The notes beneath the pieces are model-generated. The model did no database searches. It was not told the DNA's origin and was given only the letters and a program-made list of their open reading frames with translations. The position numbers and the translations under genes are program-made. Positions 24,276 through 38,462 of a stretch of 64,000 bases of DNA are shown here, piece after piece. Source of the stretch: Epiperipatus broadwayi (taxonomy: Eukaryota > Onychophora > Udeonychophora > Euonychophora > Peripatidae). The stretch is taken from assembly GCA_028023455.1 (NCBI GenBank), contig JAQFVV010012544.1, forward strand, positions 2,128,396 to 2,192,395. Direction: 5' to 3'. How positions within the stretch are numbered: position 1 is the first letter of the stretch; the number at the start of each line of letters is the position of its first letter.

Positions 24276-26403
24276 ATGGGAGTAAAAAAAATTGGAATTA
24301 CATTAAAAGGAGAAATGTAGGGGAGAGAGAGATAGTATTACTAGATGATGAGGGAATAGAGTGTAGCTTTAAAGAAGATTTAGAGAGAATCTTAAAATAG
24401 ATATGTAATGAATATAGAAAAGATGTTAGATGTGAATGATAAAGTGATAGAAAACATGAAAGCATATAGTAATGGGAATATTAGGTTTTCAGAAAATGAA
24501 CTGAATGAGGTAGAGAAGAAATTGAAAAGTGGAAAGGTAAGAGGTTTAGATGGATGGGCAGCAGAGATGGTAATGAATTTAGGATATAGGGCAAAAGAAA
24601 AGTTATTATCCTGTTTTAATAAAATGGCACAGAATACAGTTTTCCCAAGTAGTTGGAGTAATACAAGAGTAAGATTATTATTTAAAAGAAAGGGTAAGGA
24701 TCATAGAAAGTTGAATAATTATAGACCAATAGCAGTAACATCGGTTTTATATAAAGTTTTCTCATATATGGTGGCTAGTAGAGTTGTAAAATGGATGAAA
24801 GGGAATAATGTAGTTGGGGAAATGCAAGGAGGTTTTAGATTAGATAGGCATATAGGAGATAGATTATTTGTAGTTACCCAACTTATGGATATGAGTAGGA
24901 ATTCAGGTAAACAGTTATATATGAGTGTTATAGATATAGAGAAGGCATATGATAGAGTAAATAGAAATAGATTATGGCTAAGTTTAGCAAATTTGGGAAT
25001 GATTAAGCTTTAATAGATATTAAAAAATTATATGAAAATAATTATATATATATATCAATTAGGGAATATAAAATCAGTTAAGGTTAAAAATGGGATGGGT
25101 CTAAAGCAAGGATGCCCTATGTCACTTATTTTGTTTGTGTTGTATTTGAGTGAAATGGAAAGAGCAATAGAAAGATTAGGAAGAGGGATAGAGATACCAT
25201 TAATAGGTAGTAAGGGAGTATATATTTTGTCAGGTCTTTTTTTTGTGGATATGTTTTTGTGTGCAGAAAAAAGGGAAGATATGGAAGTTATGCTGAGGAC
25301 ATGTACATGAATGGGTAAAAGATAGGGATTAAATTTAGTGAAGAAAAATCAAATATAATGATGGTTAATACTGGGGAAAGAGAAGATGTAGAATTTTTAT
25401 TGGGATATATTAAGTTAAGTGTGGTAAATAGATATAGTTATTTGGGAATTATTTTAATTAATCAGAAAAATTATTTGGATGAATGGGAGAAAAAATTGAT
25501 AAATGAAGCAAAGAAAATAAAAGGATTGATAAAGAAATTAATAGTGTTTTCATATAATAAATATGATGTAGCTAGAATTATATGGAAAGGAGTTGCAGTA
25601 GCAGGGTTAACATATGATCATATATGTTAGTAAAGAGATATTAAATTATTTAGAAAAAGTTCAAAGGGAAGTAGGAAGACATGCATTGGATGCAGAAGTA
25701 TGGATAGCAAGGGAGGCAATTCAAGGAGAAATGGGATGGTCATTTTCATATGAGAGATGCAAAAAGTAAAATGAAAATGTTTGGTAGATTGCAGTTTATG
25801 GATAATAAAATAATAGCCAAAATAGTATTTAATTGGGTTATGAGTAAAGGGCAGGTACCAAGATGGGTGGGAAAGGTAATGTGGTATGAAAAAAATTTGG
25901 ATAATGAATTTATATCAGTATATTTGTACAAAAGATGGGATGATTGTGTTAAGAGAATTGTTGAGTGTTATAGTAGTAAGGAATGGGATAAAAGAATAGA
26001 TTTATTAATAAAGAATAAGGAGTTAGAGAGATGGAGAAATAGTATGGAGAGTAAAAAGAGTTTAAATATATATAGAAATAAACAAAATATTAGGTGTGAG
26101 TTAGCTACAAGAGAATATACATGTAAATGAAAAAATATGGGTGATTTATTTTGTAAATTATGTAAGGAAAAAATAGAAAATATTAGGTATTTGTTAATTG
26201 AATGTAAATGCTTGAAAACAGAAAGGGTACCTATAATGAAGTTATGGAAGAATAAATATGAAAAAAGTGATTATACAGAAAGTGAATTATTGGTTTTTAT
26301 GTTGGGTTTGGGAAAAGATAAGGGGGATTTAGATATAAAAGTTATAGAGTTGACAAAGATTTTGTTGTGGAAATGGGATGGAGCAGAATATGGGAAAATT
26401 TAG
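24276..26403 (+). pseudogene. LINE reverse transcriptase, broken
   Basis: From the truncated start the frame reads through a linker (about 24276-24400) into the main part at 24408-25013. Motifs are NNYRPIAVTSVLYKVFS, MQGGFRLDRHIGDR (the usual Q-x-G-F-R region) and VIDIEKAYDRV, the block holding the first catalytic Asp. After a stop pair at 25011-25016 come GLKQGCPMS and then FFVDMFLC (about 25239), where the catalytic Y/F-A-D-D is expected; the double Asp is lost. Later frames (25358-25630, 25750-26130, 26137-26403) carry the thumb-like region and CKLCKEKIENIRYLLIEC, a C-x2-C...C knuckle typical of many LINE C-termini. Multiple frame breaks; inactive. Confidence 0.85.
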
Positions 26404-26510
26404 AGTGGGGAATGGAAAATAAAGTAGCTAACAGGTTTATCTGGGCATAATTGTTGAGATATTCTTGACTTCGTTTAAGGAGAAGCCATAATACATCCCA
26501 TCACATCACA
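24276..26510 (+). mobile_element. 5'-truncated LINE (non-LTR retrotransposon)
   Basis: Reverse transcriptase and a C-terminal zinc-knuckle segment lie on the plus strand, followed by a short 3' UTR ending in a CATCACAT-like repetition near 26494-26510. No endonuclease remains, so the copy is 5'-truncated. The sense strand is strikingly poor in C: rows starting at 25381 and 26281 have no C in 60 bases but 14-18 G. The clade is not assigned. Confidence 0.85.
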
Positions 26511-28559
26511 TACCCTTATTATCTAAAAATAAATCTATGGTTCTAATACTAAAATTTTATACATACATGTAAAATAATGTTAATATTTGCAAAATATTAA
26601 TATACTTTATTTTGACCAAGCATATCAATTACTGCCATTTTATGTGTTTACTTAACATCTCTATCGTTGTTGATTTGTTAAATATTTCAGAAATTTTATA
26701 TAATTATATCAACTAATGTTAATAATCATAAAATATTAGATATTCTATAAAACACTTGTTCTGTTATACTATTTAATTTTATTCTCTTCAAAAAAGAAAA
26801 ACATCTTTATATTATTAAGAACACATATATCCCTTACTTTGCTGATATATAAAAATATTCTCTTCACATTCTTTTCACTTAACATAAAAATAAATTGTTA
26901 TATATTCTCCAGCAACATTATAATTAGTATCTACCACGATCATTATATAAGTAAAATATTTGTTTTAAGAACTTACAGAGCATATGCAATACTACGTTTG
27001 CTGAATATATATATATCAAATAGGAGATTCCTTCCCTCCAAAGCAAGTCTATATTCAAACTGCACAGCCTTGATAAGCAAAATCTCTTTCAAATGTACAT
27101 GAAATGAAAATATCTGCTCAGTCTTTTTTATGTAGTTAAAAAAAAATTATATTTATAATCATACATTTTATCTTTTATTTATTTACACTTATTTTACAAA
27201 ACTATAAACAATATTCAATTATAAAGTTATGAATGTGTATACTTTTTTAACTATTTGTTTTGAAAACTTATAGACATTCAAATGTGTGGGAATTAGACAA
27301 TCAATGAAAGCATTTTCCTATCGATTTTTTAAAAAAGTATTCTTTAAATTAAATATATATTTTTAAGATTAATAATTATTAAACAAAGTAGATGAAATGT
27401 TATTTCTAGAATGCTTCAAAACAAAACATTTAATAATAAAACAATATTACGATTTGAATCAGTTTTATTTGCTGTAAAATGAACTAAAAAAAAACTAATT
27501 ATGAGGATATATTTTTTGGGGAGGAAGGGGGCACACATTATGATCTAATAGTAAAGCTCCTAATGTTATTATTTGTTGATTAGTGACCCTTAATATTTCA
27601 TGTTTTGTTTCTATCATACAATGATTATGAAATGAAATATTAGGTAAGAGATATAAATTTAAGTTAATCCTTTCTGTAAATAATTAATCCAGCTCCCTTG
27701 AAATCTGGCTGATCAGAAAAAAAATATCTTCCCTTTACTATTGTTTACCTTCCATTTTATTTATGTTTCAAAATAATAAATAAATAAACAAGTTTTTATT
27801 TTATTATAAGTTTTTAGAAGTTTTTCTGTTACTTACCACTTCAAGTCTAGATTGTTCTTTTTGCATTTCTTTTCCTACCTTCTCATTTATCAGACTACCA
27901 AATTAAAAAAAAAACCTTTTTTATACTTCCACATTCAATATAGCATTCTTTAAATAAAACTAATTAGTATAAACAAAAATAATAAGAAAAAAATGTTGTA
28001 TATTAACCTTTAAAAAAAATAATTATAATTAATCAGAATTATTTACTTTATTTATTTATTACCAAGATTAATAAGTAATACTAATAATATGTTTTTTACA
28101 ATAAAATAAATAAATGTATGATTGTATGTGTGTTTATTTTCATTTATTATCTATGCATATATATACTACCACACTTTTTATGACAAAGTTATCTATCCAT
28201 TACTAAGATAAAAGTTACATCTTATGTTTTGCTATTTTAATGACTATTATTTTAAAGCAAAACTAATTAAATAGTTAAACACTTTTTTTTTTGATAATTA
28301 TTTTTTTTTTATTCTTATATAAGTATTCATTTCTTTAACGAAGGTTTCTTCAACATCTCCGTGTAGAAGAATAGTGAAACAAAGAATACTATTTCCCTCA
28401 CTTGCTGATTGCCAAATGCAAGAATTTAGTGTTTCTTCTCTCTTAATTTATGCTCTAAGTATAGCTAAATATCAACTTACTAATCAATTTGAATGATTAT
28501 CTGAATTGTCTATAGTCAGCTACCTGAGAAAAATATTTAAGACTATTAGAAAAAAATTT
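26511..28559. other. Noncoding stretch
   Basis: No gene seen. AT-rich with poly(A)/poly(T) runs, and a G-rich patch at about 27517-27531 (tttggggaggaagggggc). The segment from 28320 to 28560 is less biased than the rest but has no family I recognise. Confidence 0.5.
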
Positions 28560-28613
28560 ACGTGGCTCAGATTCAAACCAGATATTACGCATGGCAGATG
28601 AATGCACTATCTC
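28560..28613 (-). repeat. tRNA-like SINE relic
   Basis: Read on the minus strand it has GATAGTGCATTCATCTGCC (A-box-like) and, about 30 bases later, GGTTTGAATC (B-box-like), then GAGCCACG. This resembles the tRNA-derived head of a SINE. It is too divergent for a tRNA gene. The next LTR element begins a few bases to its right. Confidence 0.45.
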
Positions 28614-28629
28614 TTATATATATATATAT

Positions 28630-30973
28630 TGTAAATATCGATAAATCTCATTTGTTGTTATTAAAAAAAAAATCTCTTTGATTTGATGTTTATATATGAA
28701 ATATTATTATTGTTTATGGTTATTAGTTATAGTTATTGTTTGGAGTTATTATTTTATTTATTTGTTGATGGTACATCGTTGTGAATATTTAACTATTATT
28801 ATTATTATTATGCTTAATGGTGAGATGTTTAATAGTAATACTTATATGTTCTAATTATTATAAATAAATAAAGACATATAAACTGTTGATTATAAAAAAG
28901 ATTATTTATTTGTGGTGATTATTAAAAAAATGTAATGTTATTATTTATGTCTATATATATATATATTTTAAAAGCTGTCAAATAAATTTTCAATTTAATA
29001 TTTTTTTTATATGGTTGATATTTTTTTTTTTGAATGTTAATTATTTAAAAGAAAACATATGTAACAATGGTTTTCAAAACAGCATTTGCTAGCATATGGA
29101 ACAACAGCAGCAACAAAAAGAAGCCATTATTATTAGGAGAGTGATTAAACAAACTGAAGGATAAAAATTTGTTGTACTTTGTTTTTTTGAAATTGCCATT
29201 CTTAAGAATAGTGGAATAAGATAAATTTATGTAATCAATACATAAACCATGACTGGCTAATATATATATCGCAGCCAAGGAGCTGCACCATTTCCTTTCA
29301 TTTATTTCAAAGGCAGTTTAAAAAAAAAACTAAACAAATTTCAACACATGAATCTCACCGCGTCTGAAGCCGAAATTTGATATAGCTATCTGGAATCTAT
29401 AATGGTCAATTTAATAATGATCTGGAGGTAACTAAAATTAACTAATATATTGGATTCAACATGGCAATTATTTTTTTTTTCAAGGAGAGAAATTTAAAAA
29501 AAATGAAGTATATATGTGCATTTGGAAACCAATAATTTTTTCTAACGTGGTATTTCTTCAATTTAACTTTAGATAGAATGCATTCTAATATTAAACAAAT
29601 AAAGGAATAATACAATGAAACAAGTTGACTTTTGAAAAGAAAAATAAACAAGTAAAACTTTGAAAGGTAGTAAATAATTTTACTAATATAAATGATATAT
29701 ATATATATATTTTTGAGATCGATATTTTTTTTTACTTTTATTTTTAATTATAAAAATAAAACATTTTTATAAATATCATTCTATTCAATTCAAACATCTT
29801 ATTTTCTAAAAACAACAAATGTTTTACGAATGTTAAAGTTAATTCTTAGGTAATTTAAAATTTTAAAATATAGCATATAGGTTTGGGTTGCATATGAGTT
29901 GTTATATATATATTAATAAATGAAATTTATATTCGTAAATTTTATTAGAAAAATTTTTTATATTTGTTTATCTATTTTCATTTTTTTTTTTTAACTTCAT
30001 ATAATAATTCTTATGCAGACCTAAACAATAATTTTTATATTTGCTGGATATAATTTTTTTTTTTAATTTTGAATATTTGAAAAATATAAATATGGATTTG
30101 TGTTTATATTAATGCATACTTGTTAAGCACAAATATGTCTTTATCTATTTAATATATATACTTATTGCAAGTATATATGTATATTTTTTTTTGTATTTGG
30201 GTTTGTATTTGAAACATTGATACTACCTAAAATTAAACCATAATATAAAAATAAAGGATGTACTATTTGTTTTATAAGTAATGCCTTTGTAATTTATTTG
30301 AAAGAGTATTAATATTTTATTCTTATTTTTCTTTTAGTGCCAGAGTCATTATGAAATTAATTGAATTCACAATTTAATAGAGGATAACTTTGTATTTCAC
30401 TTATTATTTAGTCTTTAAGTTACTTACACATATTATTATTCATTGATATGTTTAGATATACATAAATTTACTTATTGGATGTGTATATTGGATTTAATAA
30501 AATTCTCTTTGTTTCTGATATATATTTGATTAGTTAGTCATATCAATCTTGAGAATAAATTATAAGGTTAGATCTCATTGCTCTGTATGATTTTAGATTT
30601 ATTTCATGTATAGCTAGTTGGAAGGGCATATAAACAATTTATTTAAATATAACTGGGATAATTTTATCTTTCTTCATTTAAATTATATAATCTGTTATAT
30701 TAGGCTTTCTCAGCAATTGGATTCATTTAGATTACATATATTCCACTACATTTATCATCCAATGTTTGAAGTATTATTTTCTTCTCATATATTGATATTC
30801 CATTACATTTGCTGTATAATATGTTTATATGATATATTTTCCATTACAATTGGCACCACAAACTGTAGGTCCCAGTTAACTGATGATTGGTATATTGGAG
30901 TAAAAGTACGTTCCATTACATTTGGATGCCACAATGTGGTCAGCATAATATGTTTGTTCAATTGTCCATTACA
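28630..30973 (+). repeat. 5' LTR, 2,344 bp
   Basis: Starts TGTAAATATCGATAAATC and ends GTCCATTACA. The match to 35944-38462 runs through its whole length. It holds several (TA)n runs, and in its last 230 bases five near-copies of TTCCATTACATTTGG (30741, 30798, 30839, 30911, 30964), the last being the LTR end itself. The 129-codon frame at 30618-31007 only reflects these repeats. Confidence 0.9.
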
Positions 30974-30995
30974 TTTGGAGCAACAACTAGGGCTC
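30974..30995 (+). other. Candidate primer-binding site
   Basis: TTTGGAGCAACAACTAGGGC follows the LTR terminus ...CATTACA. TGG two bases after the LTR is the expected CCA complement. The tRNA is not assigned. Similar sequences follow the internal CATTACA copies within the LTR. Confidence 0.45.
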
Positions 30996-32682
30996 AAAAT
31001 AACCTAATTATGGCTTGAAATACACCACATACCTGAGAGATGTGTAGTATATATATATATATTGATGTGAGATGTATAGCTTAAAGAAAGAGAAGCATTT
31101 TTGTGTGTTTAATTTTTTTTATATATATGGAAATATTTTGGCCTTATGTTTAGATGGTGATAGTTACTGTTATTGCATTTTTTTATGATGAGAGATAAAT
31201 ACAGTTATGAAACAGCTTAGTTTCAATTTAAAATTATATTGATGGCATTAAATTATAGAGTAATAATTTACTCCATATTTGGAAAATTTGTGTTGTAGAA
31301 AATCTATAATTTTGAAGGTTAGATTGGATATTTGATTGTTGAAGTTTGGTTGGTTTTATTGCAAGTATTGATGATGGATGGGGAATTTTTGTCATTGTCT
31401 TGAGGGTGTGATGTATTCATGTCACTTGTGACTGATTGATCTTATTCACTGCTCCAACCCAAATTTTGATGTTTGTTATTATTTATCATGAAGCAGTTAA
31501 CAGTAGTCCTGCCATGATTTTATCTCTAAGACTCCAGAGAGAGTAAGGTATAGTTCTTTTTGATATATGTATAATATTTGCCTCTAAGACTCCCAAAGAT
31601 GAGCAAGAAAATATTTTATAAATAATGACCCCTAAGACTTAGATGTAAGCAGGGTAGTATAATAGTGTTTGTAAAAAACTATTATGGGTTGTAGTAGCTT
31701 AGAGAGACTGAAATGTGATGATCATCTGAGTGTTCATGGAGCATTGTATACTTTAAGAGCAGTGACTGAATTCTTTTATCTATCTCAAAATTGTGAAATG
31801 CTAATCATTCTTTTGGCTGTCAGTATCTGTCAGATCTTTAGAGGAATAGATGAGTATATAACCTAAATATATATAGCACCAAACTTAGGGGCTTGGTTAA
31901 TTGATTATTCTTGGTGACAAATAATCTATTACATTGATTATCAATTAGGGTTTGAAAAACAAACATATCAATATTTTATTTTCCATTATAAGTGACTTTT
32001 AAACATGAAGTTCAATTAGTGAATATTTGTTGATGATAAACTGCATTAGTACAATTTTAGTAAAATGTTTCGGGCACAAAAGTTAATAATTAGTGAAGTT
32101 GATTTTTTTTTTTTATGTATATGAAATGGTATTAAGTTTTAAGGTCCAGTAAATTTATAGGCATCAATTTAATCATTTTATATCTAACTACCATTATCTT
32201 GAGTGAGAAAGTTGTCTCACAATATTATTGAATTAGTTATTTTTAAGGCATGTGAACATTTTATTGTATTTTAAATATTTCGAGGTTATATTGAATTTGA
32301 TATGAAATTTCCACATTTCAATATTGTATAAGTGTAGAATATTTATTATCATTAAATATAAATAAATGTTAGCTAGTGATCTCAATTGTTACTCTATATA
32401 TATATATTCTTAGAGAAATTTGTTGAAGTTATAGTGATAGATGAGATTTTTTTTTATATAAAAACCAAGAAGTTCGTGAGTTCAAACAACTGAAATTTAG
32501 ATTGTTGGATAGCTACTATGTATAATAAAATTAAAAGGCTTGTACTTTGCTTAGTTAAGTAATTGCTTGTTGGGATAATGATTGGAGATGGTGAGCCCTT
32601 GATCTGTGGTAATTACTATATAAATATATATATATATATTAGATTTTTTTTATGAGTATATAATATTGCAGTTCTAATAATA
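30996..32682 (+). other. Untranslated leader of the long-LTR element
   Basis: About 1.7 kb with no credible frame; a 60-codon frame at 31684-31866 is unassigned. Three spaced copies of CTAAGACT (31526, 31584 and 31631, in CTCTAAGACTCC-like context) occur about 50-57 bases apart. (TA)n runs lie at 31049-31062 and 32625-32639. Confidence 0.5.
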
Positions 32683-34672
32683 ATGGATAACAGTAGTGAA
32701 ATGCCAGTTAGTGATGATTTTGATTTAAGAGATTTTATGGAAAAATTTAGAGCGGAATTAGATGAAAACCAATTATAATGAACTTTCCCAGAGATTAGAG
32801 TCTAGATTAAAAACAAATTCTGATGAATTTTCCAAGAAACTAGAGTCTAGATTAAATACCAATTATGATGAACTTTCATCTAGATTAAAAACAAATTCTG
32901 ATGAACTTTCCCAGAAACTAGAGACTAGTTTAAAAACTAACTCTGATGAACTAAAAGAGGAACTTAGAACTGAGATGAAAGTCAATTCTAATGAACTTTC
33001 TAGGGAGTTAAAAGATGAATTAAAAGCTCTGGTAGATAATAGTGTTAGGAGAGTAGAAATAAAATTTGATGAAAAGATGGAAAAATACAGAGAAGAGACA
33101 ATGGTTGAAGCTAATTCTCTAAAAGCAAAATTCAAAAAAATAAGTAATGAAATGAGGGAAGAAAATCAAGGAATTATAGCCAGATTTGAAGAGTCTAAGA
33201 AAGAGCATGGGGAATTTGAGAAAAGGATTATTAATGATAGCAAAGTATTGTGGGATAAATTCCAAGCATTGAAAATTGATAATGAATCTTCATTTAAAAA
33301 TATTCATACAATTATCTCAGCTGAAGTTAAGGTTGCTGTTGGATTGCAACAAGAGGAGCAGTTGATTGATGTTAATAAATTACAGAATATAAATGAATGG
33401 ATTAATGTAGTAAGTGATGTTACTTCTAATCGTATTCAGGAAATAGATGTTAAACTGGATCAAATTCAAGGAAAATTAAGACCCCTTTCAGAATATATGA
33501 GTAATAGTGGAATTGAAGCCTGTAAAAATTATGAAATAGAGGTACGAAAGGATGTTTCAGAGATAGGTGTAAAAGTTAAGCAAATAAAAACCATTATGTT
33601 AGAGAATTGTGAATGTATATCAAATTTACAAAAACAATGGAGAGAACATGAAGTAGAGATAGACCAAAATAAAATGAAAGATAATATTGCAGACAGAGGT
33701 CATCTTAAGGATGAAACATTTGTTAAGGAATGGTAAATAAGGATAATTGTAAATATTGTTTAGATAAAGTTCATGATGGAGCAAATGTGATGGAGTCCAA
33801 AAGATCTTCTGATTTTCCACACCAAATCTCTAGTGATTCATATATGAATCATAATGCTTCAAGGTTTATTAATGTTAAAGTTTTTAAAGGTGAATATCAT
33901 GAGAATCCTATGGAATACTTGAGTACATTAGAAGAGTTGTTTACACTCAGTATCCTGTCAGAGAAAGAAAAGTTGGCAGTTGCTAGTAACCATTTATATG
34001 CATCAGCTAAAGAATGGTGGAGATCTCTGTTTGAAAGGCCTCAGACTTATGGTGATTATCATGAAGCAATAATGAATAACTTCTGGAATGAGGACAAGCA
34101 GGATTCTATACACCATAGTCTTTCTCATGAAAAATATACTTCTCATGATAGAAGTTACACTCAATTTTTTAGACATCAGGTGGCCAAATCAAAACTCTGA
34201 CTGCATTTCCACTATCACAAACCCAGATTGTGTGGATTTTATGTAGAAATTTGCCAAGGCATATCGAGCAAACATTGGTGGCTGCAGATTGGTATACCGT
34301 TGAAGAAGTTGCAGATATCTTGGGAATATTAGAAGCTGGAGAGGGTACTTGTAATAGATCAACTGGAACAAAAAGAGACAACCCTAATTACAGTTTGGCA
34401 AATATAAATTATCATGTACCAGGAAACCAATTTGCAGGTCACATGCAAAGGTCTACAAGAAATTATTGTAATAATAGGAGACAAAATCCATATAGGGATC
34501 ATGGAGGATACATTAGAAATCGTGAATATAATCACATTACCAGTTTATAACCAGGAAGTTATCCATATGGTACAACCAGTACTGGGGTTAAGACTCCACC
34601 ACCTGGATGTTCAAATCATCCATTAAACTGAGTAGGGCCTCATAACAGTGTTCCTTATTGTGGGGATTGTTG
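32683..34672 (+). pseudogene. gag: gag of the long-LTR element, with frame breaks
   Basis: The ATG at 32683 (MDNSSEMPVSDDFD) runs about 31 codons. Loss of one A in an AAAA-type run near 32763 breaks the frame, and 32762-33736 then continues it. That part is a long coiled coil beginning with repeated N-S-D-E-L-S-x-x-L-E/K units. A second frame (33730-34200) holds the capsid-like part: FKGEYHENPMEYLSTLEELF and AKEWWRSL fit the Retrotrans_gag pattern. After another shift near 34180, 34230-34550 has WILCRNLPRHIEQTL and TVEEVADILGILE, the expected continuation, then an R/N-rich tail. Cys/His residues near 34608-34672 (with CGDC) could be a decayed nucleocapsid finger. The 33730 frame could be a separate start or a translational shift; I infer mutational breaks. 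Confidence 0.78.
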
Positions 34673-34688
34673 ATTAATATCGAGAGGA

Positions 34689-34730
34689 ACCTATAATGCT
34701 AGAAGTCTTTAACCCATACATTATGATTAG
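34689..34730 (+). pseudogene. Relic of the integrase C-terminus
   Basis: ACCTATAATGCTAG is followed by a segment aligning to the end of the Gypsy pol at 15210-15240 (ACCTATAATGCTAG...). Both read T-Y-N-A-R-S-L, followed by P near the same spacing. In Gypsy-type elements this lies at the very end of integrase. Its position straight after gag shows where pol was removed. Confidence 0.5.
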
Positions 34731-34812
34731 TTAATAGTTTAATTAATATTTTAATATAAATCTTATATTAACCATTTTTACTTATAGAATTTATGAAAAT
34801 TGTAATAGAAGG

Positions 34813-35850
34813 ATGAAAGTAGATAAAACCAAAGTAAAATTTAAAAATAAAATTATGAAGAAAATTAAAGTAAAATTCAAAGAATTGAGTAGAGAGAAGT
34901 TTAAAATAAATTATCTTAAAGGAAGTATAGATTTTATAAAAGATATTGGAAAAGCCAAAGTTAGACTTAAAGTTATAGATGGAATGATAAATAATATTGA
35001 TTTTCTTAGAGAGAAGATTGACAAGGAAAGAGATGTAGGTAAAGCAAAGGTATAATTTAAAAGAATGATAATAAGATATTTGATCTGAATCTTGGTAGAA
35101 GAATGATTGATGAGGAAAAAAAATTGACAAAGCTAAAATTAAACTTAAAATAAGAAAAGATGATGTGATTAGTAAAGATTTTCTCCGATAAAATATAGCT
35201 AAGGAAGGAGATTTAAGTAAACCTAAAGTTAAACTGAAAAGAATTGATATAAAACAGGATAATATTAATGTTGTAAAACAAAATGATTTTCAAGAATTTT
35301 TTAATGTTGAAATTGTATCACATCAATCTGATTTGCAATTTTTAAAGGATTATTTAGAAAATTTGAATGAATACCATTCAAAATTGCCCAAAGTATTGTT
35401 TTCAATTGAACATAGAACAAGTGAAGTAAAACAAAGACTTATTCAAGTCGATGATGTTTATCAAGATAGTCAAATGAAAGGTAATAGATTATCTGATAAA
35501 ATAGCAACTGTTATTGATAAAACTAAGAATTATGTTAGTGCTTATAATCAAGTTAGTATTTACGTAAAGGATATAGAGGCAGAATTGATGAAGTTCATAG
35601 CAAAATCTTTAGATACTTATCCTAAAATTATTCAAAAGCAATTGAATTATATCAGAATGTTATATAAAAATCTTGTAAATCAAAGCAAACTTCTTCACAG
35701 AATTCCACAAACTGGAAATTCTTTTCAAGAAGAATTAAAAAGGCACTTTTGATTATTATTTTTTTAAAAAAAAACTTGGACAAAGGTCTAGATGATCTGA
35801 AAGATAGATATGAACAAATGAATATGGTAATATTTTTCAAACCATGTTAG
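34813..35850 (+). pseudogene. Env-position ORF with 30-residue repeats
   Basis: Unrecognised protein. The frame from 34813 is lysine-rich and made of five 30-residue repeats (34858-35305) with motifs K-x-K-V-K-L-K and I-D-F-L-R-E-K-I. Two single-base losses and two stops now break it. From about 35192 the frame is open again to 35752 and reads a mostly helical, non-repeated domain (LKDYLENLNEYHSKLP, KQNDFQEFF, YVSAYNQVSIYVKDIEAEL). After one more break, a piece ending at 35848-35850 (LDKGLDDLKDRYEQMN) follows. No signal peptide or membrane segment is visible, so it does not look like an envelope. The charge pattern suggests an RNA-, DNA- or Gag-binding structural protein; that is inference. 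Confidence 0.55.
34858..35305 (+). repeat. Five tandem 90-bp coding repeats
   Basis: Units begin at 34858, 34948, 35038, 35126 and 35216, i.e. steps of 90, 90, 88 and 90 bases. The 88 is explained by two lost A residues in A-runs. Each unit starts with K/G/D/S-K-x-K-V/I and ends near K-E-x-D-I/V/L. A partial unit may precede (DKTKVKFK from 34822). The units differ strongly at nucleotide level, so the array is old and its 30-residue phase was kept under constraint. Confidence 0.7.
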
Positions 35851-35925
35851 TCCTCAGAAAGATTAAAAATTTGAGAAGTTTTTCAATATCTCATAATTAA
35901 TTAGTTATTTGCAAAGACATTTTTT

Positions 35926-35943
35926 AGGTGGATTAGGGGGTAT
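35926..35943 (+). other. Polypurine tract
   Basis: AGGTGGATTAGGGGGTAT lies directly before the TG of the 3' LTR, the expected place for plus-strand DNA priming. Confidence 0.6.

Positions 35944-38462
<2,519 letters not shown>

Noticed and set aside
30618-31007. 129-codon frame at the end of the 5' LTR, partly repeated at 38107-38301
   Set aside because: Aromatic/His-rich because of the repeated CCATTACA motif and A/T bias; it crosses the LTR boundary and has no family likeness.
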